From Albifimbria verrucaria (taxonomy: Eukaryota; Ascomycota; Sordariomycetes; Hypocreales; Stachybotryaceae): a DNA stretch of 64,000 nt. The stretch spans positions 186,001 through 250,000 of the forward strand of contig JAHREC010000013.1 in the NCBI GenBank assembly GCA_020081605.1, given 5' to 3'. The position numbers and the translations under genes are program-made. Of this stretch, positions 12,010 through 24,751 are shown in pieces; the first letter of the stretch is position 1, and each line of letters opens with the position of its first letter. The notes beneath the pieces were generated by a model that ran no database searches, was not told the origin of the DNA, and worked only from the letters and a program-made list of their open reading frames with translations.

Positions 12010-13614
12010 TCAACTTAGGGCCTCGACCGCTCGCGTTGGCCATACAACATACTCCTTATATTCTTCATCGATTGTGTCCTTCAGAGCCTGCAATATATGC
12101 TCCGGCCAGCCGTTCAAAAGCCAGGCACGTTTCATTGTTTTCAACAGCGGAGCGTAGTAAGCTAGCAAGAGTAACGCTCGATGATCCTTGTTTATTAGAC
12201 ACGCAATAAACTCGTCTTCCATCAAATAGAGCCAGATAAGTACCATTTTGCAGGAACTGGCACACTTGTATTGGCCATTGGTATCACCGAAGGTAGCTTC
12301 ATAGATTGAGACGAGGAGACCGAATGATTCGCAAATAGCAATGTTTTCTTTTGTCTCCTCGGGCATGACGAAGCTACCTAACGTTGCTAAGGCCTCTCCC
12401 CAATCAAGTCGTGGGAGATTGTCTATAATGTAAGTTGGACGCAGGTCATCTGGCATTTCGCTAGCGGGTCCAAGGGGTTCTGTGAGGCCTTTGAACAACG
12501 TGTTACTGTCGTACAACTCACGGATCAGCCGTGCAGCCTTGGCCAACGAAACCCACCGACTAGGGCCAACTCCGCCGAAGTCGCAAATGAGCAAGTCGCC
12601 TGGGCCTGTGGGTCCTGCGGCAAACGTGCAGGAGCATACCAGAAGTGTAGAAACGTAAACCTCACCGCAGGTTGAAGGGCTCACAGTGCGAAGTGCTTCA
12701 GCCGCCAACGACAAGCCAATATCAAAATGGTGCCGGGCCAAAGATACGTAACAGGTTTTTGAGTTGGTGTCATGCATCCCAAGATAGTTGAGATGATGTG
12801 CTGCAATTGCCAAGAGCAAATGCAATACATATGGTGCGGAGAAGCCAACCAGCGCCGCATTTCGGACCCAAAAACGACAGATTGGATCATCAGGGTCATC
12901 CGAACTGGCAAGACTCGGTCCTGTGGAAGTCATGAAGTGGTGAAGCAGCTTTGCTTGCGTCATGTTTAGTGTAAGATCACTTTCCGGTAAAATGCCTCTA
13001 GAGATATTCGCAAGCTCAGGACCACCAAGCGTCTGAGTGACTGAGCTCATATCATTATGGCTGCACCCAGGTGCAGGAGATGCAGGAGCGGAGGACGGCT
13101 CTAAGCCGGCGGCTTGGTCTAGATCATCGGAACATCCATGTTCTGATGCTGGGGAAGAGAAGCTTTGTGCGTGAGGATGTCCAAGAGGGTTGTTCTCTTG
13201 TATCGGATTACAGATTCTCGGTTTGTCTAACCAATTTTTTCGTGGTCGGCCTCGGCGACGTGGAGCCGGCAGTGGTGGTTCATTTGTGGTTCTCGGGTTA
13301 TCAGCTAGAGGCCTCGGGGTAGTTGCAACCGTAGCCTCGGCGCAACGACCATCATCGAAACTGCACGGCAGACAGAATTCTGCACACTTGAGACATCCAG
13401 GCTGTGATTCATCGCACTGCAGCAGTTAGTTTTCAATGATTGACATCAAGGAAATGGCAGTAACAAATGTTTTGACTACCTTTATCTTGCGTCTCTTGCA
13501 TTGGAGGCAGCCTGTCTTGGACTTCCGATGGGCTCTTTTGGGTCGAGCCATCGGTGCAGGTGGGAGAATCCGTGAATCTTCATCCATCATGTGCTCTGAA
13601 TTGTAGTGTTCCAT
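12010..13614 (-). CDS. Zn2Cys6 transcription factor, candidate cluster regulator
   Basis: Intact fungal regulator of 514 residues. Exon 1 is 13614-13480 and exon 2 is 13416-12010, with a 63 bp GTAGTC...CTGCAG intron inside the zinc cluster, a usual place. The cluster reads KSKTGCLQCKRRKIK then CDESQPGCLKCAEFCLPC, with six spaced Cys. About 60 residues later comes RRRGRPRK, an AT-hook-like basic patch. The rest matches the fungal-specific Upc2-like regulatory domain (LLHHFMTSTG, FWVRNAALVGFSAPYVLHLL, AIAAHHLNYL). It lies between GH43 and the sugar permease and points towards GH43, so it probably controls this cluster. The inducer is unknown. All frames are clean after splicing. Confidence 0.88.
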
Positions 13615-14365
13615 CCCCGCTTTGCATGAGGCTCCTACCTGGGATGAATTTTGCGAAAAAAACCAGCATAGCGTAAGCTCATTTATTCCGCACGGTCTCC
13701 GGATGGTTCACCAGATACACCACTGAGGAGTCGTCATGTGACTCAAAGAACCCAGTCATCAACATCCTAGGACTAGTTTGCACCCCAATTTCGGTAATCC
13801 TTGCCTCCATTCTCGAACTAGTTTCATTCTATCCTATCCGTAATCTGGATCGTAGTTGGAATTTTCAATACTGACATGTCTCTCTGGTAAATATGCTGAT
13901 GCCCAATTCATTCTAATCGTCAAAGCATCTTTCAATCAGCAATAAATCATGCGTCCACAAAAAAAGAAAAGAAAAGAAAACGTGATCAGTGCTTCATACC
14001 GTATAGTTATCTAGTTCAAGGGTTTGTAATGCCGTCCCTCAGTCAATATCATCTCCTTAATCACATAGGTAAATGTTTCATAGCTAAGAAGAGGCGTTGA
14101 GAGTTAGAAATCCTCGCTATAACTACACTATAATATAAATTTTAAGGCTAGTCGGGGTTAGTTTGTTGATCATTTGGCCCATCTCATTGTCATGGCTGTC
14201 GACACGTCTATTTGTTTAAGTGGCAGGTTTTCTGAACATAAGGTGACCAACTAAATTATATAATCGTCTACACGGATACCATCATTGTCTATAAGCCCCA
14301 ACAGATTGTTGAAGCTTGAGCCACCCTTTGCTTCCCTGTTGTCAAAGCATGTTACCTGCCACATG
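13615..14365. other. Spacer between regulator and permease
   Basis: Holds the promoter of the regulator and the 3' end of the permease gene. A purine-rich run of repeated AAAAG units lies at about 13960-13980. No gene is seen. Confidence 0.4.
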
Positions 14366-16108
14366 TTAAACATCTTCTTTGTGCTCCTGGTTTATTTCGG
14401 CCTTATCGTGTACATGCATAGCCGCGCTCGCGTTGACGTCAGTGCCATCAAACAGCTCGCTTACTTCCTCAAGAGTCCTATTCTGTGTTTCAGGAAATAG
14501 GAGGAAGACGAGAGTAAACCAAACGACCAACATCACAACCCATACAATGTAGTATTTCCAACCAATGGCCTCCATAGCGATGGGATTCGCAAACCCGTTG
14601 AAAAGAGCTGCGCCTTGTGTTGAAATTTGCTCTATAGTATAGCCCTTAGTTCGTAGTGTGAAAGGCATAATTTCGAGGATATAGGTTGGAAGAACTGGAC
14701 CTAAGGTGAGATTGTAGAAAAGCTGGAAGACAAAGATCATAGCGACAACTCCGTATCCTAGGCTTGAATCCTCGAAATTGCGTTGCTGATTGACGGAGGA
14801 TAATACCGTCCATATGAGATAAGCGATTGCCATTCCAGCGAAACCAAACAGTAAGGATTTTCTGCGACCGAATCGCAGAATACCAAGAGCACCAGCAATA
14901 TTTACCACGTAACAGAAGATGGTCAATCCACCGTTGATAAGATTCTGTTGTTCAGGGTCTTCGATACCGATGCTTCGTAGGACAATGACTAGATAATAGG
15001 AAATAAGACCATTGCCCGACCATTGGGCGGAGAATCCGAGTATGACCGCGATAGCTAGCCTTAGTCTGTTGCCTTCTATATGTTTGTTAGCACTAGCTTT
15101 CTGTCCAGTGCCAGCCACATGGTGTATAACGGTGATGTCTTACTGGTTGCGAAGAAGTCAAGATATGACCTCGTGTTCTGCAGTTGCTCCATTTCTATGG
15201 CGGATTCAATTTCGGCCATCTCATATCTCACGAGCGGTGAAATATCAGCATCAGTATTCTCCCCAGCATGATATTTGTTCAATATCTTTCTGGCTTCAGA
15301 TATTCTTCCACGACTCACAAGCCAACGGGGTGATTCTGGCACGAGGTATATGAGGAATAGCTGATACAGCGAGGGAACTCCTTGTAAGAGAGATGGAATC
15401 TTCCAACTCCAGCTATTATTCATTTTGAAGGTTCCATACGTGGTCCATGCAGCTACGATCGCGCCGAGGAACTAGAAGTCTCGTAAGCAAAGCTCTTGAA
15501 GAGAGGAACTATGCAAAGTACCCAAGTTGTAGAGGCAAAAGAAGTCAGAAATGGGCGATGTGTTGGATAGGCAAGCTCTGCGACGAGTGGAGCTGAAGCA
15601 ACCCCTACAAGTCCAGTTCCAAATCCGACGAAAAACCTGCCGGCGTTAAACATGTCGATCGAGCTGGAAGCTGTCTGTAGGGCTGTTCCAAGAAGAGCGA
15701 AGACCGATCCTGCAAAAACAGGAAGACGACGACCATAGCGATCGGCCACAAATGGAACGATTGGAAGAGCAACAACGGAGCCAATTGTTTGCATAGTACC
15801 GAGCAGACCCAAGCGTACGCCAGTGGGATTATTAAAGTCTAATTAGTTAGAGGATAAATTCGCAGCTCCTAATACCTTCCAAAATCATACGTACCCGAAA
15901 TCCAAACCGGCACTGACTGCACTCCATTGAGCATGCTACTGTCGTAGCCGACGAGGTATCCAGTGAACATTGGCACTGTGAGTAGGAGGTTCAGCTTGAT
16001 CAAGTGCGTTGTTTTCCACCAAGGCTTTTTCTGCAATGGCAGAACGCTTTGTAGATCGATATGCTGGATTCCATCATCTCTATCATTTGGCGATTGAACT
16101 GGTGTCAT
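14366..16108 (-). CDS. MFS sugar permease (lactose/hexose permease type)
   Basis: Intact 522-residue transporter of the major facilitator sugar family (PF00083), 12 membrane segments, plasma membrane. Four exons are 16108-15895, 15838-15522, 15471-15144 and 15075-14366, with introns of 56, 50 and 68 bp; every splice keeps the frame. Motifs in order: GYDSSMLNGVQSVP in segment 1, DRYGRRLP after segment 2, VPESPRWLVSRGR at the central loop, GRRKS after segment 8 and PETQNRTLEE after segment 12. The GYDxSxxNG signature resembles lactose/cellobiose-type permeases more than simple glucose carriers, but substrate cannot be read from sequence. Its neighbours are a GH43, a regulator and a secreted hydrolase, which favours uptake of a plant-wall oligosaccharide. 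Confidence 0.9.
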
Positions 16109-17840
16109 GATGTTGAAAGAAGTATAAAATTGAATCTCGTAGACTTCTTGAGTAGGTTTGCTTTCCTAAACTGAAGCGCGTAGGTTCAGATGATTTTAGT
16201 GCCCAAGATGAAAGCAAGATGTGTTTCAATGTAGCAGACCATCAGGAGATTTATAGGGACAAGACGTAAAACAACTCAGTTGAGTTACTTAGCAAAATAT
16301 CTGAGAGTGGTGGGGGTGTGGTTGTGATTGAAAAGCATTAAAGATATAATTTCATTCCGGCAAGACCATCACCTGACATTGGGGTGTACTGTGTGTCTGG
16401 CTTCGCATCTATATACACCGAGGTTTGCGTTCTCACTTGATGATTTGGTCATTGAGGCTGGCATACCTTGGAGATAGCTTGGTGGAAGGGATCTGGACCG
16501 TCTGAAGCTTACCAGGGGCATGGAATAGGATCTAAGGGCCAATCCCCGCAATCAGTGCTTTGGCCCAACTCCTCTCTAATCCGTATATGCAGGGCTGCCT
16601 CAAAGCCGGAAGTGATACCACCTCTTCAATATCTGAAGCCCCTGATTCTCTTCCCCACGCCCGTATTGTCGGGATGCGGAGATGTGGAGAAGTGGGGAGA
16701 CACTAGTGCTATGCGTCTCATCCAATCACCTGTTTTTCGCTCTCTTCTCTTGGTAGATGGTGTGAGCCAATATTGGTGCCATCTGCTATTTATCGTATAC
16801 AAATACGGATAAGCTAGGATGCGGATGGGCGTGCAATGGGGACATTTGCCGACCAGCATGGTAGCACCACTAGGTAGCTGGGCCATGTTTATGAATCATT
16901 AAGCTGCTGAGCAACATTTATGCGTCTTCTTAGATATAGTCATGGGTCTATAGCAGTACTCAAGCGGTCCAATGAGAGCGCTATACAGTACTTCTTTGCT
17001 TGTTTAGCGATGGACGTTCAAGTTGTTTAGGGAGCCCTGACATGGAACCCGAACAAGAGGCAGGTTCACCATGGTTCAGAGAATTCATCCATCAACAACT
17101 TCTCTTCTTTTTCGCCGAATAATAATAATAATATCAATCATTCCCATATTAAGCAATTTTTTTGAGTACGTCACACAAAAGGTTAATTAAGAAAGGTAGT
17201 CCAACTAGTGGACCTTGTCATTTGTGTTAGCACTTTGAGATTTTAGGTTTCAACTAGATTTGATGGGAGTGAGTTTGATACTCTATTAGAGATCAATCGT
17301 ATAATTCTAAACAAACTTCTTTCTATATGAGGATTGAAGATAATGGACGATTGGAAGGTCGTTCTGCTGAACCATATTCGAACACTAGGCAGATCATCAT
17401 TGGGGGAATCATCCGGGAATCCAGTTGAATATTATGATTGTTATTACAAGTTAATCATGCGAGTAGGTCACTTTATACATCACCCACTTTAGATGTCTCC
17501 ACCCTCCTTCGATCCTCTCGTTTGAGTTCTACTTACCAAAAAGAGGCCTTGCGAAACATTAATATTTTTATGCGGGGTGATACCTTTGTTTTTTCCGCTT
17601 TTGCTAGTGAATATCGGTGGCAATATTCTTGGTGATTATCTGCACATGTGCTAAGCCCCTCACTCGCAAGCTTTGAAGCCAGTTATATAAAGCCCTCAAT
17701 CTAGTACGCTTTTTTCAAACATGTTACTATGCTGTTCCCCATGCATATGGAAGCCGTAATTATATAGCACCAACCAATCGAGGCCTGCTTTTACACCGCG
17801 TGATTGTCTCATAGTGATTCAGAAGCATACGATATACGCA
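16109..17840. other. Divergent intergenic region of the sugar cluster
   Basis: 1.7 kb between the minus-strand permease and the plus-strand secreted hydrolase, so a shared regulatory region for both. Short open frames here have no motif. No repeat was recognised. Confidence 0.45.
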
Positions 17841-19909
17841 ATGAACTTCAGGTATGTAGGAACGGAGAAAACAGAATGAGTTTACGGACATTAGACTCAC
17901 AGTCGCTTTTTTTATAGTTTCTTTATCTACGTTGTGTGTGCGGTCCTACTTACACCTTTCAGAGCCTTGGCGGCACCTTTGGAGTCTCCCAAGTGTGTTT
18001 CCTCAACTCTGAACGGACCTATCTGGGTCACACCTCACTGTGTCGACGCAGAGTATAGCTCGGTCATTGTTGACTCCGAGACAGATGAGGAATATCCCAT
18101 TCCTCATCGCAAAGTGTCGGCACATTTCATTGGAAGCATTACGATTATCAACATTTATCTCCCATCAAAGCTAGCATGGAGAGGACGGTTCTTTCACTCT
18201 GTCTACCCTACGCAAGGACCTAATGCCTCTGATGAGGATATTGCGTTCGCTGCAAGTTCTGGTGCGTATTGGGTTCAGATCACCGGGACACTTGGATACC
18301 GTGCAGATGCAGCTGCAGCCAAATTCTCCCGTGTTTTAGCGTCACAGTATTACAATGTTACATGCCACCATATCTACGGGTATATATTCGGCGGAAGCGG
18401 TGGGTCCTTCCAAGTCATCGGCGCTATGGAGAACACCATAGGCATCTGGGATGGCGCAGTTCCATATGTACAAGCCGTTCCTGCATCAAATCCGCCCAAC
18501 TTCTGTATACGCGCTTTAGCTGGACTTGTGCTCAAGGAGAAATCTGGTCATGTAATTGACGCTCTCCAGCCTGGTGGCAGTGGAGATCCGTATGCGAGTC
18601 TTGATACGCTCGAAAAGGCGTGCTACATGAAGCGTCATCGATGGGGATCCCATTGGCTTCATGGCAAGACTTTGAAACTGTTGCTAGCACAAGCAGCTTG
18701 GTTCTTCTCAATCAGACTTTTCAAGAACTAGACCCAAATTATAGGGATGATTTTTGGACGCTACCAGGATACTTAGGGACAGAGAGTTCTGCTCTGGGTG
18801 AGTATTTCAGGAGCAGACTTATTGACTGGACCACAACCATATCTCGAGTTAGTCGCGGTCCTGATGGGTCCGTCGTCATCTTCCTCAATGATTTGCCGTT
18901 CATTTCATCCCCAATAGGTCTCGATTTCACTATATATAATACTTCTGGTACCAAACTAGGCGTCGTCTGGGGATCTCTGAACGTACCAACAAAAGAAATC
19001 CGACTATACGATGCCAGCAACGCAACGGCAGTGGATGCCATCATTGCGGGCTTAAAGGTAGTAGTTGACAACAAAAACTTCCTAGCCATGCACACATATC
19101 ATCGCCATCAGCTCCTCGTATGATGACTTTCATACATTCGACCAGTTCCGAAGTGACACTGGCTATCCACTCTATCCCCAGCGCAATTCAATTATGGGCG
19201 AAGTACTTTCTGCGGGTACCTGTGGTGGCTGTATTCATTCCGGCAACATTACTGGCAAAGTAATCGTCGTCAACAATTTGATGGATGGAGACGCTTTTGC
19301 CTGGCATGCTCACTGGTATCGAAACCGGGTTCAAAAAGCCCTTGGAGCTGCTTCCGATAACAATTACAGACTCTGGTACAATGAACACGCCAACCATGAG
19401 TATGGCCCAATGCAGGATTATCAAAAATCAATGCTTGTACCGTACAAGGGTATGGTTCAGTTCGCGCTCCAGGAATTGGCTCAGTGGGTAGAGACTGGAG
19501 AATCACCCCAGACTCAACCGGATATACAGTTACGGATTTTCAAATATCTATCGCGGAAAAGGCAGGTGAACGGCGCGGTATTCAACCCGTTGTGTATTTA
19601 ACAGCGAATAATTTGACATTCACTACCATACATCTTGGTGATGCAGTCGCTTTCCGAGTCCGTGCTGAAGTGCCACCCGGTACCAGCAAGATTACTGCTG
19701 TCGAATGGGATTTCCTTGGAGACGGCCAGTTTATTTCTTCTCCGCTCCGAAGCCCTTCGCAAAGCATTGACATCACGCTACAGAGGTATTACAACACCAC
19801 CGGAACATTTATTCCAGGAGTACGCATAACATCACAGCGTGAGGGTGACAGTTTATCGCGGTTCGCTCGGGCTATGAATCTGGGTCATGCAAGGGTTGTT
19901 GTTGTCTAG
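17841..19909 (+). CDS. Secreted alpha/beta-hydrolase (esterase-like) with C-terminal PKD-like domain, frame-broken
   Basis: The ATG at 17841 starts a four-codon exon, MNFS, split by an intron (17852-17916); exon 2 continues FFIYVVCAVLL, giving a signal peptide ending around RALAAP. The catalytic region has the Ser motif GGSGGS (about residue 165), a candidate Asp in NNLMDGDAF and a candidate His in EHANHEYG, in the order of an alpha/beta-hydrolase triad. The C-terminal 130 residues contain VEWDFLGDGQF, a PKD-like signature. Frame shifts occur near 18650, 19110 and 19513, and all joins read smoothly. The enzyme may be an esterase acting on substituted plant polysaccharide; that is inferred from the GH43 and GH3 neighbours. 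It lies divergent from the permease. Confidence 0.7.
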
Positions 19910-21056
19910 GTGGTGATAGTCAAACGAGAAAGCGAGGGAAGCCTAGCTAATGGCCACGTCCCTCGGGGCCAGCACATCACAATTAGTCTACCTCACACAT
20001 TGTCTTCAAATATCTGTGATGATTGTATTGGAGTACAGGCGAGTCACAGAGTAGCTCTTCCATTACAGAACATGCAATTCACGCGATAATGAGCTCAAAT
20101 TTAGGGTGGTGTCCACAAATGTGGATAATTTCCAGTTTCCTTATAATAGCGTATAGTCAACAGATGGTTTTTTCCCCGTAATTATTTTTACTGAATGTCA
20201 AAAGCAACGCCATAATTCACATTATGATAATGAACTTGCTGCTAGTTAATCCCCCAGCGTAATTGAAACTAGGCCTTATATTAACAGAATGGGAATTATA
20301 TGCACAATCTACGTAACAGCCCGACCCCGTTTAATTCCGGCCCTAGGAGTCAACTCGCCGAAGTATGATTTCTCCCAGACTCAGCTACTACCCACACTTC
20401 TTGCTAAAGAACGAGCGCTACCCCACTATCTTATGAAACTGCTCGACTAGCACGCACGGCCTAACGTGATGCAGAATGGCAATCCTACTAGCCCAAGGAT
20501 GGCAGCTTGGCTTTAGCTCAGGCTGCGGAGAGCCAATCACAGACTTTTCGCTATTGGCAAAAGGAACGGTTCAGACAGGGTACTAAATTTGTCATACTTA
20601 AGTCTACCAACGAAGGCGGCTCATTACCTGTAGCTTGACTTCGCCATGCCACGAGTCGTAAATCATAATATTTGCCCCGAAGTCGCTATACTAACTCCAA
20701 ACAGGGTACATCTACGGTCCGTCTAGGGTGAAAATCCTTAGCTCTAATTAAAAGGCCCTGTGTGAAGCCGAGCGGGCATTATGGCCAAGCTGTTTTACAG
20801 ACTGTGTCATCATTATTGGTATAAGGATCCACCATCATTTCTTCAACGTGCTGATAATTGTTATCCTCACAAGAGCCTCGCTGCAATTGTACCCCGAGAC
20901 AAGTGAGGGGTCTCGCGGTTTCGGTGATGCTGTCTTCCGCTTTCAAGTGGCCAACCAGGATTATGTACATAAAGCTGGCTTCTAACAGGATGAGTTCATT
21001 CTGCCAGTGTATTGATCGTGTCATAATTCTAAACCGACTTCAACCCTGTCTCCACT
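19910..21056. other. Intergenic spacer before GH3
   Basis: 1.1 kb with no gene recognised. It includes the hydrolase 3' end and the GH3 promoter. Scattered GC-rich patches at 20330-20700 carry no motif I can name. Confidence 0.4.
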
Positions 21057-23742
21057 ATGCCGTCTACTAATATCGACTCGATCTTATCAAGGCTCACTCT
21101 GGAAGAGAAGGTCTAGCTCTGCCACGTCCCAAGTCCCTTCGATACATCTGGCTGATCTTATTCTTATAGATCTCCTTGTTAGCCGGTGGGGATGTTTGGT
21201 TGACTGCCCCCATTCCGGACAAAGGTATCCCATGTGTCAAGGTAATTTGCGTTCATAAGCCACCATGAAGCGAAAGCCTAGTTGACCGTTTGAAAATAAG
21301 ACTTCTGATGGCCCTAATGGTGCTCGTGGCAGTAAGATCAAAGATGGCACGAGCTCCGCTTGTTTTCCTGCCGCTTGTAGCGTTGCTTCTACTTTTGATG
21401 TGGACATCGCTTGTCGGATAGGTAAAGCTCTAGGTGAGCAGGCCCTGACTAAGGGCGCCCTTTGTTTACTAGGTCCTACTGTATGCATTCACCGGCATCC
21501 TTAGGAGGTCGAAACTTTGAAAGTTTCTCTGAGGACCCTTTTCTAAGTGGGAGTATGGCCACGGCCAACGTGAATGGTCTGCAATCTACGGGCGTAGCCG
21601 CCACAGTTAAGCACTTTGCTGTAAACGAACAGGAAACACAACGCCTAACAGTCAATGCGACTGTTGCTGAGCGAGCCTTACGCGAAATCTATCTGAAGCC
21701 ATTCGAAATGGTCGTGAAGCATGCGAACCCGTTAGCAGTCATGACCGCGTACAACAAAATCAATGGCCAGCACGCCGATTCGAACGATTTTCTTCTCAAA
21801 CAAGTCCTCCGCGGTGAATGGGGGTGGAATGGCTTGGTTATGAGTGATTGGGGTGGTATCAATTCTACAGCCGACTCCTAAATGCCGGCGTGGATCTCGA
21901 AATGCCGGGTCCTGCACGATGGAGAAAGATTGACAAGGTCATGAATGCTATTAATAATGGCGAAGTTTCCCAAGAAACTATAGATGACAGGGCACGCAGT
22001 GTTCTTTCCTTTCTCAAACGACTGCAGTGCTTTGAGCACCCGCAATGGGGTGATTCAGAAGAGCGGGCTGATGACAAGCCAGAGCACCGAGCACTTATAC
22101 GCGAAGCTGGTGCAAAGGGAATTGTTCTACTCAAGAACAAAAATAATGTCCTGCCTTTAACAGAGGAAAAGGTTAAGGGCAAAACGATTGCGCTTTTCGG
22201 TTACGCCAAGGAATGCATCGCACACGGCGGTGGAAGCGCCTCAGTAAAGCCTCATTACAGAGTAACACCGTGGGATGCTCTTCATGAGAAGTTTAGTGGT
22301 CAAAACGTCAAGTTGACTTACTCTCGTGGTATGTAGTCGAATCGAAAGTCATTAGAACTCAGAGATTAATATCTACAGGCGCTCATACATTTCGACAATT
22401 GCCCGTTCTGACGCACGACGTTTATGATCTGAATGGTAATCCAGGTTTCACTCACAACATTTACGAACACTGCAGAACAAACCCGCTAAAGACTCTCCAT
22501 GGCTGGAATAAGTCAGAAATATCTCTACTTGACGATCAAGTCATTGAGAATCAGGACATTGATCTGGTTGGGTTCTTCCATCCTAGTGAGACGGGACGTT
22601 ACTACTTCACTCTGTCTGGACTGGGCCCATCACGACTTGTTATCAATGATCAAGTTATCTTAGATCAGAAGCAGAATTGCACGGACCCTATGGGGTTTCT
22701 ATTTGGTGGGAATCCTGTTCCCCAGACCCTAGTAAGCATGGAACAGGGCAAAGCATATAAAATACAAATCAACAGTGCACCACCTTCGCCTGACGAAGGT
22801 AGAGATATTGGGTTCTTAGAAGGACAGGTTGGTGTGCGTGTGGGTTACATGTCCGCCACTGAACATGACAAGGACGTCCTATCCGAAGCTGTCGAGCTTG
22901 CCAAAGCCGCAGATTACTCTATCATATTTACAGGCAATGATACCGCTTGGGAAACTGAAGGACAGGACCAAGCGAGCTTTCACCTACCCAAAAATGGTAG
23001 TCAAGATCATCTTGTAGCTGCCATTGCAGCAACATGTTCGACAACGATCGTTGTCAACAGCACCGGAGTCCCCGTGGCACTTCCATGGCTAGACCAAGTA
23101 GACTCACTATTGCAAGCGTGGTTTCCTGGTCAAGAAGCTGGCAACTCGATTGCTGATGTTCTTACCGGAGCTCAGAACCCTGAGGGACATCTCACCTGCA
23201 CTTTTCCCAAGCGTCTCGAGGATTGTCCAGCATTCGGAAATTTTCCAGGCTATTACGACTCCGAGCAAAAGCTACAAGTTAATTATGAGGAAGGACTGTT
23301 CGTCGGTTACCGACATTTTGATCGGCTATCTTCTGAAATGGTCAACTTTCCGTTCGGCTTCGGTCTGTCTTACACGACATTCGAGTTTACTGATTTGAAT
23401 GTTCAACAAACCACTGTGGAAGAGTTCTTGATTCAAGTCACAGTGTCTAATACGGGCAACCTGAAAGGATCCATAGCTGTGCAGGTTTATGTTGGTAAGA
23501 AAGAGCATTGTCCAGCAGACCCTATTAAAGTCTTGGTGGGTTTCAGAAAAGTAACACTAGAGGCGTTCGCATCGGCTACTGTGGATATAACAGTAAAGGT
23601 GCGTGACTTCGCCACTTGGGAAGGTGGTATCTCTAAATGGATTATTGAAGAAGGAGATTATATCTTTACTGTGGGTAAATCCGCCGCAGAGTCGGAGTTT
23701 ACATCAGTGATCAAGATTACCTCTAGGGAATTTTCACCTTAG
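21057..23742 (+). CDS. GH3 beta-glucosidase/beta-xylosidase with PA14 insert, intracellular
   Basis: Family 3 glycoside hydrolase that removes terminal beta-linked glucose or xylose. Exons start at 21057 (MPSTNIDSILSRLTLEEK), 21170, 21301 and 22379. Introns are 21111-21169 (unusual GTCTAG donor), 21242-21300 and 22329-22378, each keeping frame. Visible in order: LLAGGDVWLTAPIP, DGPNGARG, RNFESFSEDPFLSG, VKHFAVNEQET, then VMSDWGG with the nucleophile Asp. Next come the GH3 C-terminal lobe, a PA14 domain (FFHPSETGRYYFTLSGLGPSR) and an Fn3-like end (QVYVGKKEH). One C is missing at about 21881, where TADS should run into LNAGVDLEMPGP. No signal peptide is present, consistent with hydrolysis of imported sugar. 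It closes the cluster. Confidence 0.85.
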
Positions 23743-24146
23743 CGGCTAGTATCTCAAGCTATTATAAATTGATGTCTCTTGTTAATGGGGTTAGATCTCT
23801 TGTAATCTCTTATATTTTCTCCAATTTTTGGTGTAGAAGAATTGTATAGCTAGTGAACCGAGGTAAAATATTAATGAACTAATTATTTATAGGTTTAAGA
23901 AAACTATAAAGTTAATTTGAATCTGTATATCAAAATCACGAGAGCGAGTAAATAGTATTTACTTTATTAGTGTCGCTGACAGTTAAATAAGACTACTTGA
24001 ATTATCAAGGAATACATAAATCTATGATAATTAAAGCATATGAAAGAATATAGGCTCAATATTATTGATAAATAGCTACTAGAATCTAGAAGCTAGTAAT
24101 GCCTTTACACTGGTATTTACCTATTTTATAAACCTCGATCACTAAC
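23743..24146. other. AT-rich convergent spacer
   Basis: Strongly AT-rich sequence between the GH3 stop and the end of the minus-strand small secreted gene. No gene is seen. Confidence 0.4.
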
Positions 24147-24751
24147 TTATGCCATAGTTTTAGGCTCGAAGACAAACTAATAACATCAATATTAGCTAGA
24201 ACATGTGACTAGTTTTAAATATGCAACACTTACAAAAATATCAGCGTTCTTGCCGTTACCCCACTCAGTGTAGGTTCCAGTGCAGTGCTCCTCTCTAGAG
24301 CATACGCTGGTCCCTGGGCTGGATTCCTTAATTGTGATATCAGAATTGGCCGGGCCTGTGGTCCATCTGCTGACCATCGAGCCGGAATAGGAAGCTTCCA
24401 AGGTCGAGTAGGACAATCCCCACTTGTTCTCTTTGAAGTAGCAAAGACCGCTAGAATCGACAGCTACCTTTCCAAGGTTGACACAAGTTAAGCCTTTGTC
24501 CGTCACCTGCATTCTGGTTTTGGAGCCAACAAGTTTCATGCATTTGTCGTCTGGAGTTTCTGTTTCCCACTCCACTGTGTAGCTGTCGGTGGGTTTTGTC
24601 GAGTGCCAAACGCAGCCATGAACATTGGCGGCTTATTCTAGTGTCACTACACATCTCACCGTTTGGATAACTATAACTTACCTCCTTTTTCCGCCTTTGC
24701 CAGAACTGCGAGGCTGAGAGCTGTGACAGTACAGATATTAGTGAAGTACAT
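24147..24751 (-). CDS. Small cysteine-rich secreted protein
   Basis: About 155 residues in three exons. Exon 1 starts at 24751 with a signal peptide (MYFTNICTVTALSLAVLAKA). The first intron has a GTAAGT donor and an AATAAG acceptor; exon 2 reads HGCVWHSTKPTDSYTVEWE and continues to NADIF. A second intron (GTAAGTG...ATTAG) leads to a tiny last exon, FVFEPKTMA, stop at 24147. Without the second intron the frame would end at 24192. Six Cys remain in the mature part, enough for three disulphides, and the fold is not one I can name. Size, export and Cys content suggest a secreted effector-like or antimicrobial-like protein, but I see no family match. The frame is clean. Confidence 0.6.

Noticed and set aside
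15472..15521. Apparent frame break in the sugar permease.
   Set aside because: A 50 bp intron with GTACTT donor, GCTTACG branch site and CTAG acceptor explains it and gives TTWFLGAIVAAW in frame.
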